Made by a program: the position numbers and the translations under genes
Source: an uncultured Traorella sp.
GTDB taxonomy: Bacteria > Bacillota_I > Bacilli_A > Erysipelotrichales > Erysipelotrichaceae
Assembly: GCA_945938205.1 (NCBI GenBank)
Contig: CAMEUL010000034.1
Location: forward strand, 1-10,141
Length of the DNA: 10,141 nt
Direction of reading: 5' to 3'
The notes under the pieces: model-generated
What the model saw: the letters and a program-made list of their open reading frames with translations, nothing else
Told to the model about the DNA's origin: nothing
Databases searched by the model: none
Shown: positions 1-6,256 of the stretch, piece by piece
Numbering within the stretch: position 1 is the stretch's first letter
Layout of the letters: every line of letters starts with the position of its first letter

Positions 1-230
1 GTTCCCATTTCATTGGCAAGTATATAGGATAGTGTCGTTTTCCCCAATCCCGGAGGACCGTACAGCAAAACATGATCCAAAGCTTCATTTCTTGCTTTAG
101 CGGCATGTACAAATATTTTCAAGTTTTCTTTTAAAGCTTTCTGGCCTACATATTCATCAAAATGCTGTGGTCGAAGTGTTACATCATCTTCATAATTCAG
201 GCTTTCAGCCTGCATCAGTCTTTCATTCAT
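1..230 (-). CDS. ruvB: Holliday junction branch-migration ATPase RuvB (5' part, cut by window edge)
   Basis: RuvB is the hexameric AAA+ motor that, with RuvA, drives branch migration of Holliday junctions during recombinational repair. The first 76 codons are visible (family length is about 330-340 aa). They contain the conserved N-terminal segment around TLRPQHFDEYVGQ (residues 18-30) and a Walker A motif, GPPGLGKTT, at residues 58-66; the rest lies beyond the window. ATG at 230 is in frame with this motif and is preceded by AAAGGA inside the end of ruvA. Only 3 nt separate the ruvA stop from this start, so the two genes are co-transcribed and probably translationally coupled. Identification is firm; the partial state is due only to the window edge. 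Confidence 0.97.
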   Translation of the reverse strand, partial: MNERLMQAESLNYEDDVTLRPQHFDEYVGQKALKENLKIFVHAAKARNEALDHVLLYGPPGLGKTTLSYILANEMG

Positions 231-233
231 ACA

Positions 234-809
234 TTACATCCTTTTCAATAAGACGGAAAGCGCCATACGGATGGCTCCATCTGTGTCCTTATAGTCCTTA
301 TTTGAAATTTCATTCAGAACAGACTTGATCTCACCTGGTTTGTAACCTAAAGCAAGCAAGGCATCATGGGCATCCTGAAGATCCTGATTCATGATTTTCT
401 TTTCTTCTTGAGGTACAGCTGCCAATTTCCCTTTTAGATCTAAAACGATCTGCTGTGCTGTTTTGGCCCCTACACCTGGACAGCTTTTCAAATAACTCAG
501 GTCCTGATTATCAATGGCTTCCACGATTTTAGAAACCTGTCCAAAAGAAAGCATATTCAAAGCGGATTTGCATCCTAAACCCTTTACTTCAATTAGACGA
601 AGAAAAAGCGCATAGGCTTCAACTTCCTTAAATCCATAAAGAAGCAGCGCGTCTTCTCTGACATGCTGATAGGTATGCAATAAAAGTTCACTTCCCAGTG
701 CATACTGTTTTGGATCCGGTGTATAGATTTGATAACCAATACCATGATTCTCAAGAATCACTGTATCATTGGTTGTGGCAGCCACTATTCCTCGAACAAA
801 AGCAATCAT
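234..809 (-). CDS. ruvA: Holliday junction-binding protein RuvA
   Basis: RuvA binds four-way DNA junctions as a tetramer and loads RuvB rings. The 191 residues match the family length of about 190-205. An N-terminal OB-fold domain (about 1-64) begins MIAFVRGIV. Domain II carries two helix-hairpin-helix motifs, VKGLGCKSALNML (75-87) and CPGVGAKTAQQIV (110-122), followed by LDLKGKL. After a charged linker (about 130-144), a three-helix domain III (145-191) containing DAHDALLALGY is the RuvB-contact domain. ATG at 809 is preceded by GGAGG at 821-817. The start overlaps the stop of the upstream HAD gene as ATGA, and ruvB follows after 3 nt. It is the third gene of the exoA-HAD-ruvA-ruvB operon. 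Confidence 0.98.
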   Translation of the reverse strand: MIAFVRGIVAATTNDTVILENHGIGYQIYTPDPKQYALGSELLLHTYQHVREDALLLYGFKEVEAYALFLRLIEVKGLGCKSALNMLSFGQVSKIVEAIDNQDLSYLKSCPGVGAKTAQQIVLDLKGKLAAVPQEEKKIMNQDLQDAHDALLALGYKPGEIKSVLNEISNKDYKDTDGAIRMALSVLLKRM

Positions 810-1468
810 ACAAAATCCTCCACATCTATTTTATCACAGTCTAATAATTCTTTGAATGAAAGAATGCGGCGATCACAAATTTTGATGAGTTCTTTCTGAT
901 CTGGTTCCCACACTTCATCATAAACTCCTACAACCTTAAAACCGGCATTTTTTGCACATTTTGCAGCTGATAGCACATCTTCAAAAACAACACATCCTTC
1001 AACACTGCAGCCAATTCCCTCTGCACAAGCAAGATAAATTTTAGGGTTTTCCTTGTTGGCACCTACATCCAAGGCTGTTACGATTTCTTCTATATAAGGG
1101 AGAATTCCCAATCGTTGTAGAGCAACGTGCGCACATTCATACTGACAGCTTGTAGCAATGATACATTTTCCATTTTTTGCGCATTTTTGAACAAATTCAA
1201 GGGCAAATGGTTTTAGTTTTAATGTATTCATATATGCATGATGTGACATATCTTGCCAGTCTTTCTGAATTTCTTCTATTTCTTTGTTGACACCCAAAAC
1301 ATCCCGGAAATAATAGGCACATTCAAGAAATGTCAGTTTCTTGATTTCATCCGAATATTCACGTTTATACTTGATTCCATGCATTGCCATATACTGCTTA
1401 TCAATATCCAGCCACAAGCCAAGGGAATCTAAAAGCGTCCCATCCAGATCAAAAATAAATCCTCTCAC
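806..1468 (-). CDS. HAD-superfamily phosphatase (beta-phosphoglucomutase/Gph-like, C1 cap)
   Basis: This 220-aa protein is a HAD-superfamily phosphohydrolase. Motif I is FDLDGTLLDS, with nucleophile D7 and acid/base D9. Residues 16-80 are helical and sit where a C1 cap is found. Motif II is IIATS (T106 or S107), a motif III lysine lies in NKENPK (K139 or K143), and motif IV is VVFED (E163, D164). The layout is that of the beta-phosphoglucomutase/phosphoglycolate phosphatase subfamily; the substrate cannot be read from sequence. The start is GTG at 1468, preceded by GGAG about 8 nt upstream and overlapping the exoA stop as GTGA. The stop overlaps the ruvA ATG as ATGA, so translation is tightly coupled to two DNA-repair genes. 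A role in clearing phosphoglycolate or damaged-nucleotide products is inferred from this context only. Confidence 0.88.
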   Translation of the reverse strand: MRGFIFDLDGTLLDSLGLWLDIDKQYMAMHGIKYKREYSDEIKKLTFLECAYYFRDVLGVNKEIEEIQKDWQDMSHHAYMNTLKLKPFALEFVQKCAKNGKCIIATSCQYECAHVALQRLGILPYIEEIVTALDVGANKENPKIYLACAEGIGCSVEGCVVFEDVLSAAKCAKNAGFKVVGVYDEVWEPDQKELIKICDRRILSFKELLDCDKIDVEDFV

Positions 1469-2217
1469 AGTTCAATCTCCAATCCGACAGGAGCATGATC
1501 ACTGCCCAATTGATGGGTGTAGATGCATGCATCTTTTACTTTTTCTTTTAAGCATTCACTGATGATATAATAGTCAATTCGCCATCCAATATTCTTTTCG
1601 CGTGCTTTAAAACGATAGCTCCACCATGAATATTCTACTTTTTCCGGATAAAGATAGCGATACGTATCAATCATTCCACTATTTAAAAGTTCACTCATCT
1701 TTGCTCTTTCTTCATCAGAAAAACCTGCATTTTTACGATTTGCCTGTGGATTTTTCAAATCGATTTCCTGATGAGCTACATTAAGATCACCACATAAGAT
1801 CACAGGCTTTTTGGTTTCAAGCTCTTTCAGATAATTTCTGAAGGCATCTTCCCAAACCATTCGATACTCCAAACGTGTCAATCCTTCTTTACTGTTAGGC
1901 GTATAACAGTTTACTAAGTAAAAATTCTCATATTCGCATGTCAGTACTCTTCCTTCCTGATCATGTTCTTCAATACCAATTCCTTTAGTTACTGACAAAG
2001 GGTGAATCTTTGAAAAAGTGATTACTCCGGAATATCCCTTCTTTACAGCGCTGTTAGAATAGATTTCATAATCCGGCATATTAAATTCCAGTTGGCCGTC
2101 TTGCATTTTACTTTCCTGTATACAGAAAACATCTGCATTCATTTCTTTAAAAAAATCATAAAAGCCCTTATTCACACAGGCTCTGATTCCATTTACATTC
2201 CAGGATACTAACTTCAT
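1465..2217 (-). CDS. exoA: Exodeoxyribonuclease III / AP endonuclease (ExoA/XthA family)
   Basis: This is a Mg-dependent AP endonuclease and 3'-5' exonuclease/3'-phosphodiesterase of base-excision repair, with 250 residues (B. subtilis ExoA is of similar length). Signatures in order are SWNVNGIRA (5-13, metal/active-site N7), FCIQESK (31-37, metal ligand E35), the active-site tyrosine segment NCYTPN, ILCGDLNVAH (catalytic D and N), WWSYRFKAREKNIGWRIDYY, and C-terminal GSDHAPV with the catalytic Asp-His pair. An in-frame TTG at 2229 would add four residues, but GGAGG at 2227-2223 lies 5 nt before ATG 2217 and overlaps that extension, so 2217 is chosen. It is the first gene of its operon, behind a sigma-A promoter at 2269-2241, and its stop overlaps the HAD GTG start. 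Confidence 0.96.
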   Translation of the reverse strand: MKLVSWNVNGIRACVNKGFYDFFKEMNADVFCIQESKMQDGQLEFNMPDYEIYSNSAVKKGYSGVITFSKIHPLSVTKGIGIEEHDQEGRVLTCEYENFYLVNCYTPNSKEGLTRLEYRMVWEDAFRNYLKELETKKPVILCGDLNVAHQEIDLKNPQANRKNAGFSDEERAKMSELLNSGMIDTYRYLYPEKVEYSWWSYRFKAREKNIGWRIDYYIISECLKEKVKDACIYTHQLGSDHAPVGLEIEL

Positions 2218-2240
2218 AAATACCTCCAAGTCTTGTCAAT

Positions 2241-2269
2241 ATATTACCATGACTGACTTTTCTTTTCAA
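2241..2269 (-). promoter_or_regulatory. Sigma-A promoter of the exoA-HAD-ruvA-ruvB operon
   Basis: On the minus strand a -35 box TTGAAA (2269-2264), a 17-bp spacer and a -10 box TAATAT (2246-2241) match the vegetative consensus closely. The predicted start is near 2234, giving a leader of about 17 nt that contains the exoA ribosome-binding site. The promoter lies between the obgE terminator and exoA, as expected for a new operon. Confidence 0.8.
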
Positions 2270-2276
2270 ATATAAG

Positions 2277-2299
2277 AAAAAGATAGCTATTGCTATCTC
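2277..2299 (-). terminator. Intrinsic terminator after obgE
   Basis: Immediately after the obgE TAG stop, AGATAGC (2298-2292) and GCTATCT (2287-2281) form a 7-bp stem with an AATA loop, followed by TTTTC. The stem can grow by two weak pairs. It is AT-rich and modest in strength. The exoA promoter begins about 8 nt after the U run. Confidence 0.6.
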
Positions 2300-3585
2300 T
2301 ATTCTACAAATTCAAATTCTGTATTGCACAGTTCAATGATATCTCCATCTTCACATCCTGCATCACGAAGTGCTTGATCAACGCCCATAACACGCATTTT
2401 ACGGGCAAAACGCTGATCTGCTTCTTCTGTGTTGAAACGAGTAGCATGGAATGCTTTCTCTATTTCATCCCCTTCAAGACGCCATCTTCCATTTCCTAAA
2501 TTCTTGATGGTAAAAGCAGGCTGAGGTTCTTCAAATTTATAAAGTACACCTTGAGTTTCCACATTCTGTTCTTCATCAAACATTGGGAAAGTATCGGTTT
2601 TATCCAAAAGATCTGCACAGGCATAAAGTACCTGTTCCAATCCTTCATCGATAATGGTGGTCGTTTCATAAACTGGAACATCTGGATAAGTTTCCTTGAA
2701 ACGTTTCAAATTTTCTTGTGCTTGGTCTAGATCCATTTTATTGGCAACCACGACTTGAGGTCTTTCCAATAAACGATATTGATAGTTTTCAAGTTCTTTG
2801 TTGATGATCTTGTAATCCTCTATAGGATCTCTACCATCATTCGCTCCCATATCGATCACATGAACTATGACACGGCATCTTTCAATATGGCGAAGAAATT
2901 CATGACCTAATCCCTTACCTAAAGAAGCTCCTTCAATAAGTCCCGGTAAATCAGCCATGACAAAGCTTCTACCATCAGGTACCTGAACCATTCCTAGGTT
3001 CGGTTTGAGTGTTGTGAAATGATAATCTGCAATTTCAGGTTTTGCGGCACTTACCACAGAAAGCAGCGTACTTTTTCCCACACTTGGAAAACCGACCAGG
3101 CCAACATCTGCCAAGACCTTCAACTCTACAATGACATCGCGTTCATCACCAAATGATCCCATTTCACAGTACTCAGGAGCAGAATTGACACTAGTACGGA
3201 AATGAAAGTTACCGCGACCGCCTTTTCCTCCAGCACAAATCACTGCGCGCTGATCCTTATGAGTCAGATCAGCTAAAATCGCTCCTGTTGCTTCATCCTT
3301 AATGATCGTACCTAATGGAACTTTCACGATGACATCATTGGCATTGGCACCATGCATCTTTTTTGGTTTTCCCTTTTCGCCATCCTTCGCAACAATCTTG
3401 CGTGAATAGCGAAGATCAAGCAAAGTAAATTTTCCTGTATCTGTCTCAAAAATCACACTTCCGCCATTTCCTCCGTCACCACCGGAAGGTCCACCTAATG
3501 GTACATATTTTTCTCGTCGGAAGGCAACGATTCCGTCTCCTCCCTTTCCTGCCTTGCAATGCAGTTTTACACGATCTACAAACAT
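2299..3585 (-). CDS. obgE: Ribosome-assembly GTPase Obg (CgtA)
   Basis: Obg is an essential GTPase that binds the 50S subunit in late assembly and links translation to stress and growth control. The 428 residues have the full three-domain layout. The glycine-rich Obg fold (about 1-158) has GKGGDG, GGPSGGDGGNGG and GGKGGRGN repeats. The G domain has P-loop GFPSVGKS (165-172), switch threonines in HFTTLKPNLG (189-198), DLPGLIEG (212-219) and NKMD (282-285). The C-terminal OCT domain (about 345-428) ends in an acidic tail. The usual G5 Ser-Ala is replaced by a Thr-rich ETTT at 307-310. ATG 3585 follows AAAGGAG. It lies downstream of rplU-prp-rpmA, the common Firmicutes order, but behind a terminator and without a visible promoter of its own. 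Its 3' end carries an intrinsic terminator. Confidence 0.98.
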   Translation of the reverse strand: MFVDRVKLHCKAGKGGDGIVAFRREKYVPLGGPSGGDGGNGGSVIFETDTGKFTLLDLRYSRKIVAKDGEKGKPKKMHGANANDVIVKVPLGTIIKDEATGAILADLTHKDQRAVICAGGKGGRGNFHFRTSVNSAPEYCEMGSFGDERDVIVELKVLADVGLVGFPSVGKSTLLSVVSAAKPEIADYHFTTLKPNLGMVQVPDGRSFVMADLPGLIEGASLGKGLGHEFLRHIERCRVIVHVIDMGANDGRDPIEDYKIINKELENYQYRLLERPQVVVANKMDLDQAQENLKRFKETYPDVPVYETTTIIDEGLEQVLYACADLLDKTDTFPMFDEEQNVETQGVLYKFEEPQPAFTIKNLGNGRWRLEGDEIEKAFHATRFNTEEADQRFARKMRVMGVDQALRDAGCEDGDIIELCNTEFEFVE

Positions 3586-3613
3586 AGCCGCTCCTTTCTT
3601 TCAGGTACTGTTA

Positions 3614-3643
3614 AGAAAAAGAAAATCTCCATATGGAGATTTT
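3614..3643 (-). terminator. Intrinsic terminator between rpmA and obgE
   Basis: AAAATCTCC (3643-3635 on the minus strand) and its complement GGAGATTTT (3630-3622) form a perfect 9-bp stem around an ATAT loop. It starts at the last base of the rpmA stop codon and is followed by CTTTTTCTT. Only about 28 nt then separate it from obgE, and no -35/-10 pair is visible there. It may therefore act as a partial terminator that lowers obgE relative to the ribosomal-protein genes. Confidence 0.8.
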
Positions 3644-3927
3644 TAAGCCTGTGGATAAACAGATACCTGTGTTTTGTTCTTTCCTAATCTTTCATAGCGA
3701 ACAATACCGCTTGCCTTAGCAAACAAAGTATCGTCACCACCGCGTCCAACATTCAATCCTGGATGGATCTTTGTTCCACGCTGACGATAGATAATGGAAC
3801 CACAGTTTGTAAATTGTCCATCTGCTTTCTTTGCACCTAAGCGTTTAGAATGGGAATCACGACCGTTCTTAGTAGAACCTACTCCCTTTTTAGAAGCAAA
3901 GAACTGAATATCTAAACTGAATTTCAT
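3643..3927 (-). CDS. rpmA: 50S ribosomal protein L27 with Prp-cleavable N-terminal extension
   Basis: L27 sits near the peptidyl-transferase centre of the large subunit, with its N-terminal arm reaching the P-site tRNA. The 94 residues begin MKFSLDIQFF and continue ASKKGVGSTKNGRDSHSKRLGAKKADGQF, the standard mature L27 start. The first 10 residues match the Firmicutes extension that the protease Prp removes between F and A (here F10|A11); this is known for the family and inferred here. The tail IIYRQRGTKIHPGLNVGRGGDDTLFA is canonical. AGGAGGTG (3940-3933) precedes ATG 3927. The ATG overlaps the prp stop as ATGA, so protease and substrate are translationally coupled. A terminator starts at its stop codon. 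Confidence 0.98.
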   Translation of the reverse strand: MKFSLDIQFFASKKGVGSTKNGRDSHSKRLGAKKADGQFTNCGSIIYRQRGTKIHPGLNVGRGGDDTLFAKASGIVRYERLGKNKTQVSVYPQA

Positions 3928-4241
3928 GAGTACACCTCCTGTTTGACTTGTATATAAGTTGAGTAATTCTCCTCAAGAGTGAGAAACTGAATCAGCATTG
4001 TTTTGAGTATGATCTGACACGTTTCATCCTGAGGTGTTATGACTTTGATCTGTATCAGGTTATCCACTGATAACATGACACTGTCCGGAGTCATTTCATC
4101 TAAAGCATTCAATGTTCCAAAAGCAATAGTTGAAGCACCTGCACATACCAGATCCTTTCCTTTTACGTCTGAATTGGCATGCCCTGAAATGGAAACTTCT
4201 AATATTTTCTCATCTTTTGAAACAACGTTAACGTTTACCAT
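3924..4241 (-). CDS. prp: Ribosomal-processing cysteine protease Prp (YsxB family)
   Basis: Prp is a small cysteine protease that removes the N-terminal extension of L27 so that functional 50S subunits can form. The 105 residues match the family length. The catalytic dyad is visible as H21 in SISGHA (17-22) and C33 in LVCAGASTIAFGTLNAL (31-47). The start ATG 4241 lies 2 nt after the rplU stop, with AAGGA (4251-4247) overlapping the end of rplU. The stop overlaps the rpmA start by 4 nt. The rplU-prp-rpmA order is conserved in Firmicutes, and its substrate L27 next door carries the matching cleavage site. Confidence 0.95.
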   Translation of the reverse strand: MVNVNVVSKDEKILEVSISGHANSDVKGKDLVCAGASTIAFGTLNALDEMTPDSVMLSVDNLIQIKVITPQDETCQIILKTMLIQFLTLEENYSTYIQVKQEVYS

Positions 4242-4243
4242 TT

Positions 4244-4555
4244 TTATCCTTCGATAGATTCAACAGTTAACTTTGTGTAAGGCTGTCTGTGACCCTGTTT
4301 GCGGTGAGAACTTCCATCTTTACATTTGTATTTAAAGATGATGATTTTCTTGTCTTTACCCTGTTTTTCAACTTTCGCAACAACTTTAGCACCCTTAACA
4401 TAAGGAGTTCCTACTTTTGTTGTTCTGTTTGAGTAACAAACGACCTTGTCGAATTCTACAGTATCGCCTACATTTGCATTCAGCTTTTCAACGAAGATTG
4501 TAGATCCTACTTCACATTTCACCTGTTTTCCACCAGTTTCAATAATTGCGTACAT
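4244..4555 (-). CDS. rplU: 50S ribosomal protein L21
   Basis: L21 is a large-subunit protein that binds 23S rRNA. The 103 residues (family about 100-105) begin MYAIIETGGKQ, have GDTVEFDKV (32-40), and end with KYKCKDGSSHRKQGHRQPYTK and LTVESI. ATG 4555 follows a strong AAGGAGGTG (4570-4562). The reading frame stays open upstream to 4684, but that stretch encodes no L21 sequence and coincides with the promoter and RNA leader, so the longer ORF is rejected. It is the first gene of rplU-prp-rpmA, and the next start is 2 nt after its stop. Regulation is probably through the L21 leader just upstream. Confidence 0.98.
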   Translation of the reverse strand: MYAIIETGGKQVKCEVGSTIFVEKLNANVGDTVEFDKVVCYSNRTTKVGTPYVKGAKVVAKVEKQGKDKKIIIFKYKCKDGSSHRKQGHRQPYTKLTVESIEG

Positions 4556-4649
4556 TCGTTGCACCTCCTTTTTTTTCTTGACTCGCCATAAAGGGGACTT
4601 CTGTCTTGACCCTGTTCTGAGCGGTTGCACCCAATATAAGGGAAACAAC
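4556..4649 (-). ncRNA. L21-type ribosomal-protein leader RNA (cis-regulatory)
   Basis: The roughly 94-nt 5' UTR of rplU has the position and size of the Firmicutes L21 leader family, a predicted autoregulatory RNA. Two hairpins can be drawn by eye. P1 (4649-4624) pairs GUUG with CAAC and CCC with GGG around a UUAUAUU loop. P2 (4622-4581) has an outer GCUC/GAGU pairing and an inner arm of GGG, a UCAA bulge, GAC, an AGAA loop, GUC and CCC. A purine-rich A run and the rplU SD follow. The segment GGTGCAAC occurs in P1 (4631-4624) and again within the SD region (4565-4558). The fold and family assignment were not computed. Confidence 0.65.
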
Positions 4650-4655
4650 ACACGT

Positions 4656-4684
4656 ATGTTATCATAAGATAGGTTTTCCGTCAA
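4656..4684 (-). promoter_or_regulatory. Extended -10 sigma-A promoter for rplU-prp-rpmA
   Basis: On the minus strand, -35 TTGACG (4684-4679), a 17-bp spacer and -10 TAACAT (4661-4656) are preceded by the extended -10 dinucleotide TG at 4664-4663. The predicted start near 4649 coincides with the start of the first leader hairpin. A perfect TATAAT also occurs at 4746-4741, but it has no good -35. Confidence 0.75.
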
Positions 4685-4815
4685 TCATTTTTTTAAAATA
4701 CTCTTGATTTATAGGCATTTTTTCAACTTTTTCGTCTTTCATTATAAAGTTCTTATGAAGCATTTATGACCAGCACTATTTTATCATTATTAAGTATTTG
4801 TTTTAATATAATTTA
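4685..4815. other. AT-rich spacer between scpB and the rplU promoter
   Basis: This 131-bp gap has no ORF and no convincing GC-stemmed terminator for scpAB; only weak AT pairings are seen. A perfect TATAAT at 4746-4741 (minus strand) lacks a recognisable -35 at 16-18 bp and is at most a secondary promoter. Read-through from scpB into the L21 operon is therefore possible. Confidence 0.4.
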
Positions 4816-5370
4816 TTAATATATTTCGTCTTCCTTAAACAATTCATTGTCCATGTTCTGTTCGATCATTGGAAGATCCGGTAATTCTTTCAGACTTTCG
4901 AGTTTAAAAGCATCCATGAATTCCTCTGTTACCCCATAAAGGAAAGGTTTACCAGGAGCATCTGTTCTTCCACATTCACGAATCAGGTTTCTTGCCAACA
5001 GTTTTCGGATCATCATGTCACAGTTTACACCACGAATTTCTTCGATTTCAATGCGTGTTAAAGGCTGTTTATATGCGATAATGGCAAGTGTTTCCAGAGC
5101 TGCTTGGGATAAAGTGGATATTTTGTTGGATGAAAAAAGCATTTCGGCTGCTTCATGAATCTTTTCTTTAGATATAAATTTGTAACGTTCACCATAATAA
5201 ACACATTCAAATCCATGCTCATCTTTCAAGTATTCTTGCATGATCTCTTCACACAAAGATACAAGTTCATCTTCACACATTCCACAGCATTCCATCAGTT
5301 GCTGACGTGTGACTCCTTCATCTCCGCTTAAAAAAATCAAGCCTTCGATTACACTACATTTTTCATTCAT
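4816..5370 (-). CDS. scpB: Segregation and condensation protein ScpB
   Basis: ScpB is the KITE-type winged-helix partner of ScpA in the Smc-ScpAB condensin that compacts and segregates the chromosome. The 184 residues (family about 175-200) contain LSQAALETLAIIAYKQPLTR (87-106), IRGVNCDMMIRKLLARNLI and the signature GRTDAPGKPFLYGVTEEFM (135-152), then an acidic tail. ATG 5370 is chosen because AGGGGG lies 9 nt upstream. The in-frame ATG at 5379 would add three residues but directly abuts that purine run, leaving no SD spacing. The start overlaps the scpA stop by 8 nt, so the pair is translationally coupled. Confidence 0.96.
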   Translation of the reverse strand: MNEKCSVIEGLIFLSGDEGVTRQQLMECCGMCEDELVSLCEEIMQEYLKDEHGFECVYYGERYKFISKEKIHEAAEMLFSSNKISTLSQAALETLAIIAYKQPLTRIEIEEIRGVNCDMMIRKLLARNLIRECGRTDAPGKPFLYGVTEEFMDAFKLESLKELPDLPMIEQNMDNELFKEDEIY

Positions 5371-6100
5371 CAATATCATCCCCCTTTATGATCCATATTA
5401 CATCATTACTGTCTATTGTATAGGATATTTCCTGAAACTTGATCATATCTAAAATAGCCATAAATGTAACAATGACCATATGTTTGCTAGTTGCATCGCT
5501 GCAAAGTTCTTCAAAACTCATCTTCCCTTTGAAATCTTTCAGACGAGTCTGTATCTGTTCAACTCTTTCTTCAACACTAAGTTCCTTGACCGTCATTTTT
5601 GTTTCCAAAGGATTCTGCAAAGCGATCCTTCGAAGCACTTTATTCATGGCTTTCATCAGATCATAAGGAGATCCGCTTAAATCTTCCTCCTTGACCGTTT
5701 TCATCCATTGCTGAGCTTCATTGCTTAAAGGACGTGTGAAAGAAAGCATACGAGATTCATAGTTTGGTTTCAAGGTTTCACTTGCCTCTTTATAACGTTG
5801 ATACTCCAAAAGACGTCGTACGAGCTGATCACGATGGTCTTCCTCATATTCTTCTTCAATAACTACCTTTTCCTTAGGCAGCAGTTTTTTGCTTTTGTAT
5901 TCTAAAAGACCGGATAGTTCACTCAAAAACTCACTTGCAATATCCAGATGCATCTCTTCCATTTGATTCAGATAATGAAGATATTGATCACATAAAATAT
6001 CCATGTCTAAGTCAAAAAGATCAAGTTTGTTTTCCTTGATTAGATGATACATGAGGTCCAATGGTCCATCAAATTGATCCAGAGTCACAGAAAAATGCAT
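5363..6100 (-). CDS. scpA: Segregation and condensation protein ScpA (kleisin)
   Basis: ScpA is the kleisin that bridges the Smc dimer heads and binds ScpB. The 245 residues match the family. The N-terminal helical domain carries the hallmark FDGPLDLMYHLIKENKLDLFDL (10-31), which contacts the Smc neck. It continues with ASEFLSELSGLLEYKSKKLLP (55-75), an acidic and charged linker (about 80-120), and a C-terminal winged-helix region that contacts the Smc cap. ATG 6100 follows GGAGG (6111-6107). The gene has its own extended -10 promoter just upstream and is followed by scpB with an 8-nt overlap. Confidence 0.96.
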   Translation of the reverse strand: MHFSVTLDQFDGPLDLMYHLIKENKLDLFDLDMDILCDQYLHYLNQMEEMHLDIASEFLSELSGLLEYKSKKLLPKEKVVIEEEYEEDHRDQLVRRLLEYQRYKEASETLKPNYESRMLSFTRPLSNEAQQWMKTVKEEDLSGSPYDLMKAMNKVLRRIALQNPLETKMTVKELSVEERVEQIQTRLKDFKGKMSFEELCSDATSKHMVIVTFMAILDMIKFQEISYTIDSNDVIWIIKGDDIDE

Positions 6101-6120
6101 AAATGTCCTCCACTTGTGGT

Positions 6121-6149
6121 ATTATATCAAATCTTTCCAGTTTCTTCAA
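6121..6149 (-). promoter_or_regulatory. Extended -10 sigma-A promoter for scpAB
   Basis: On the minus strand, -35 TTGAAG (6149-6144), a 17-bp spacer and a perfect -10 TATAAT (6126-6121) are preceded by the extended -10 dinucleotide TG at 6129-6128. The predicted start near 6114 lies just before the scpA SD at 6111, so the leader is only about 14 nt. Confidence 0.85.
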
Positions 6150-6221
6150 ATGAACATGAATCCCTTTTATGAAGTTTGCTTTATTCTATTTAATCATTAA
6201 ATATTCTTTACTTACTTATTA

Positions 6222-6244
6222 TAAAAAAGGCCATAAAAAATGGC
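6222..6244 (-). terminator. Intrinsic terminator after spoVAF
   Basis: GCCAT (6244-6240) and ATGGC (6234-6230) form a stem around a TTTTT loop, followed by CTTTTTTA, about 12 nt after the spoVAF stop. It closes the sigF-spoVA operon. The 70 or so AT-rich bases between it and the scpA promoter hold nothing else recognisable. Confidence 0.75.
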
Positions 6245-6256
6245 ACAATTTCATTA

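Noticed and set aside
2218..2229. TTG start four codons upstream in exoA
   Set aside because: The GGAGG ribosome-binding site lies within this extension and serves ATG 2217.
2231..2240. TTGACA-like sequence (2239-2234) as a -35 box for exoA
   Set aside because: It lies downstream of the good -35/-10 pair and immediately before the SD, with no -10 at a workable distance.
2496..2681. Minus-strand 61-codon ORF inside obgE
   Set aside because: It is an out-of-frame reading within the conserved Obg G-OCT region, with no family similarity.
4556..4684. 43-residue N-terminal extension of the rplU reading frame
   Set aside because: It resembles no L21 sequence, starts in the -35 box and covers the RNA leader. 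ATG 4555 has a perfect SD and starts the canonical protein.
5371..5379. ATG three codons upstream in scpB
   Set aside because: The purine-rich SD directly abuts this ATG, leaving no spacing; it is well placed for ATG 5370.
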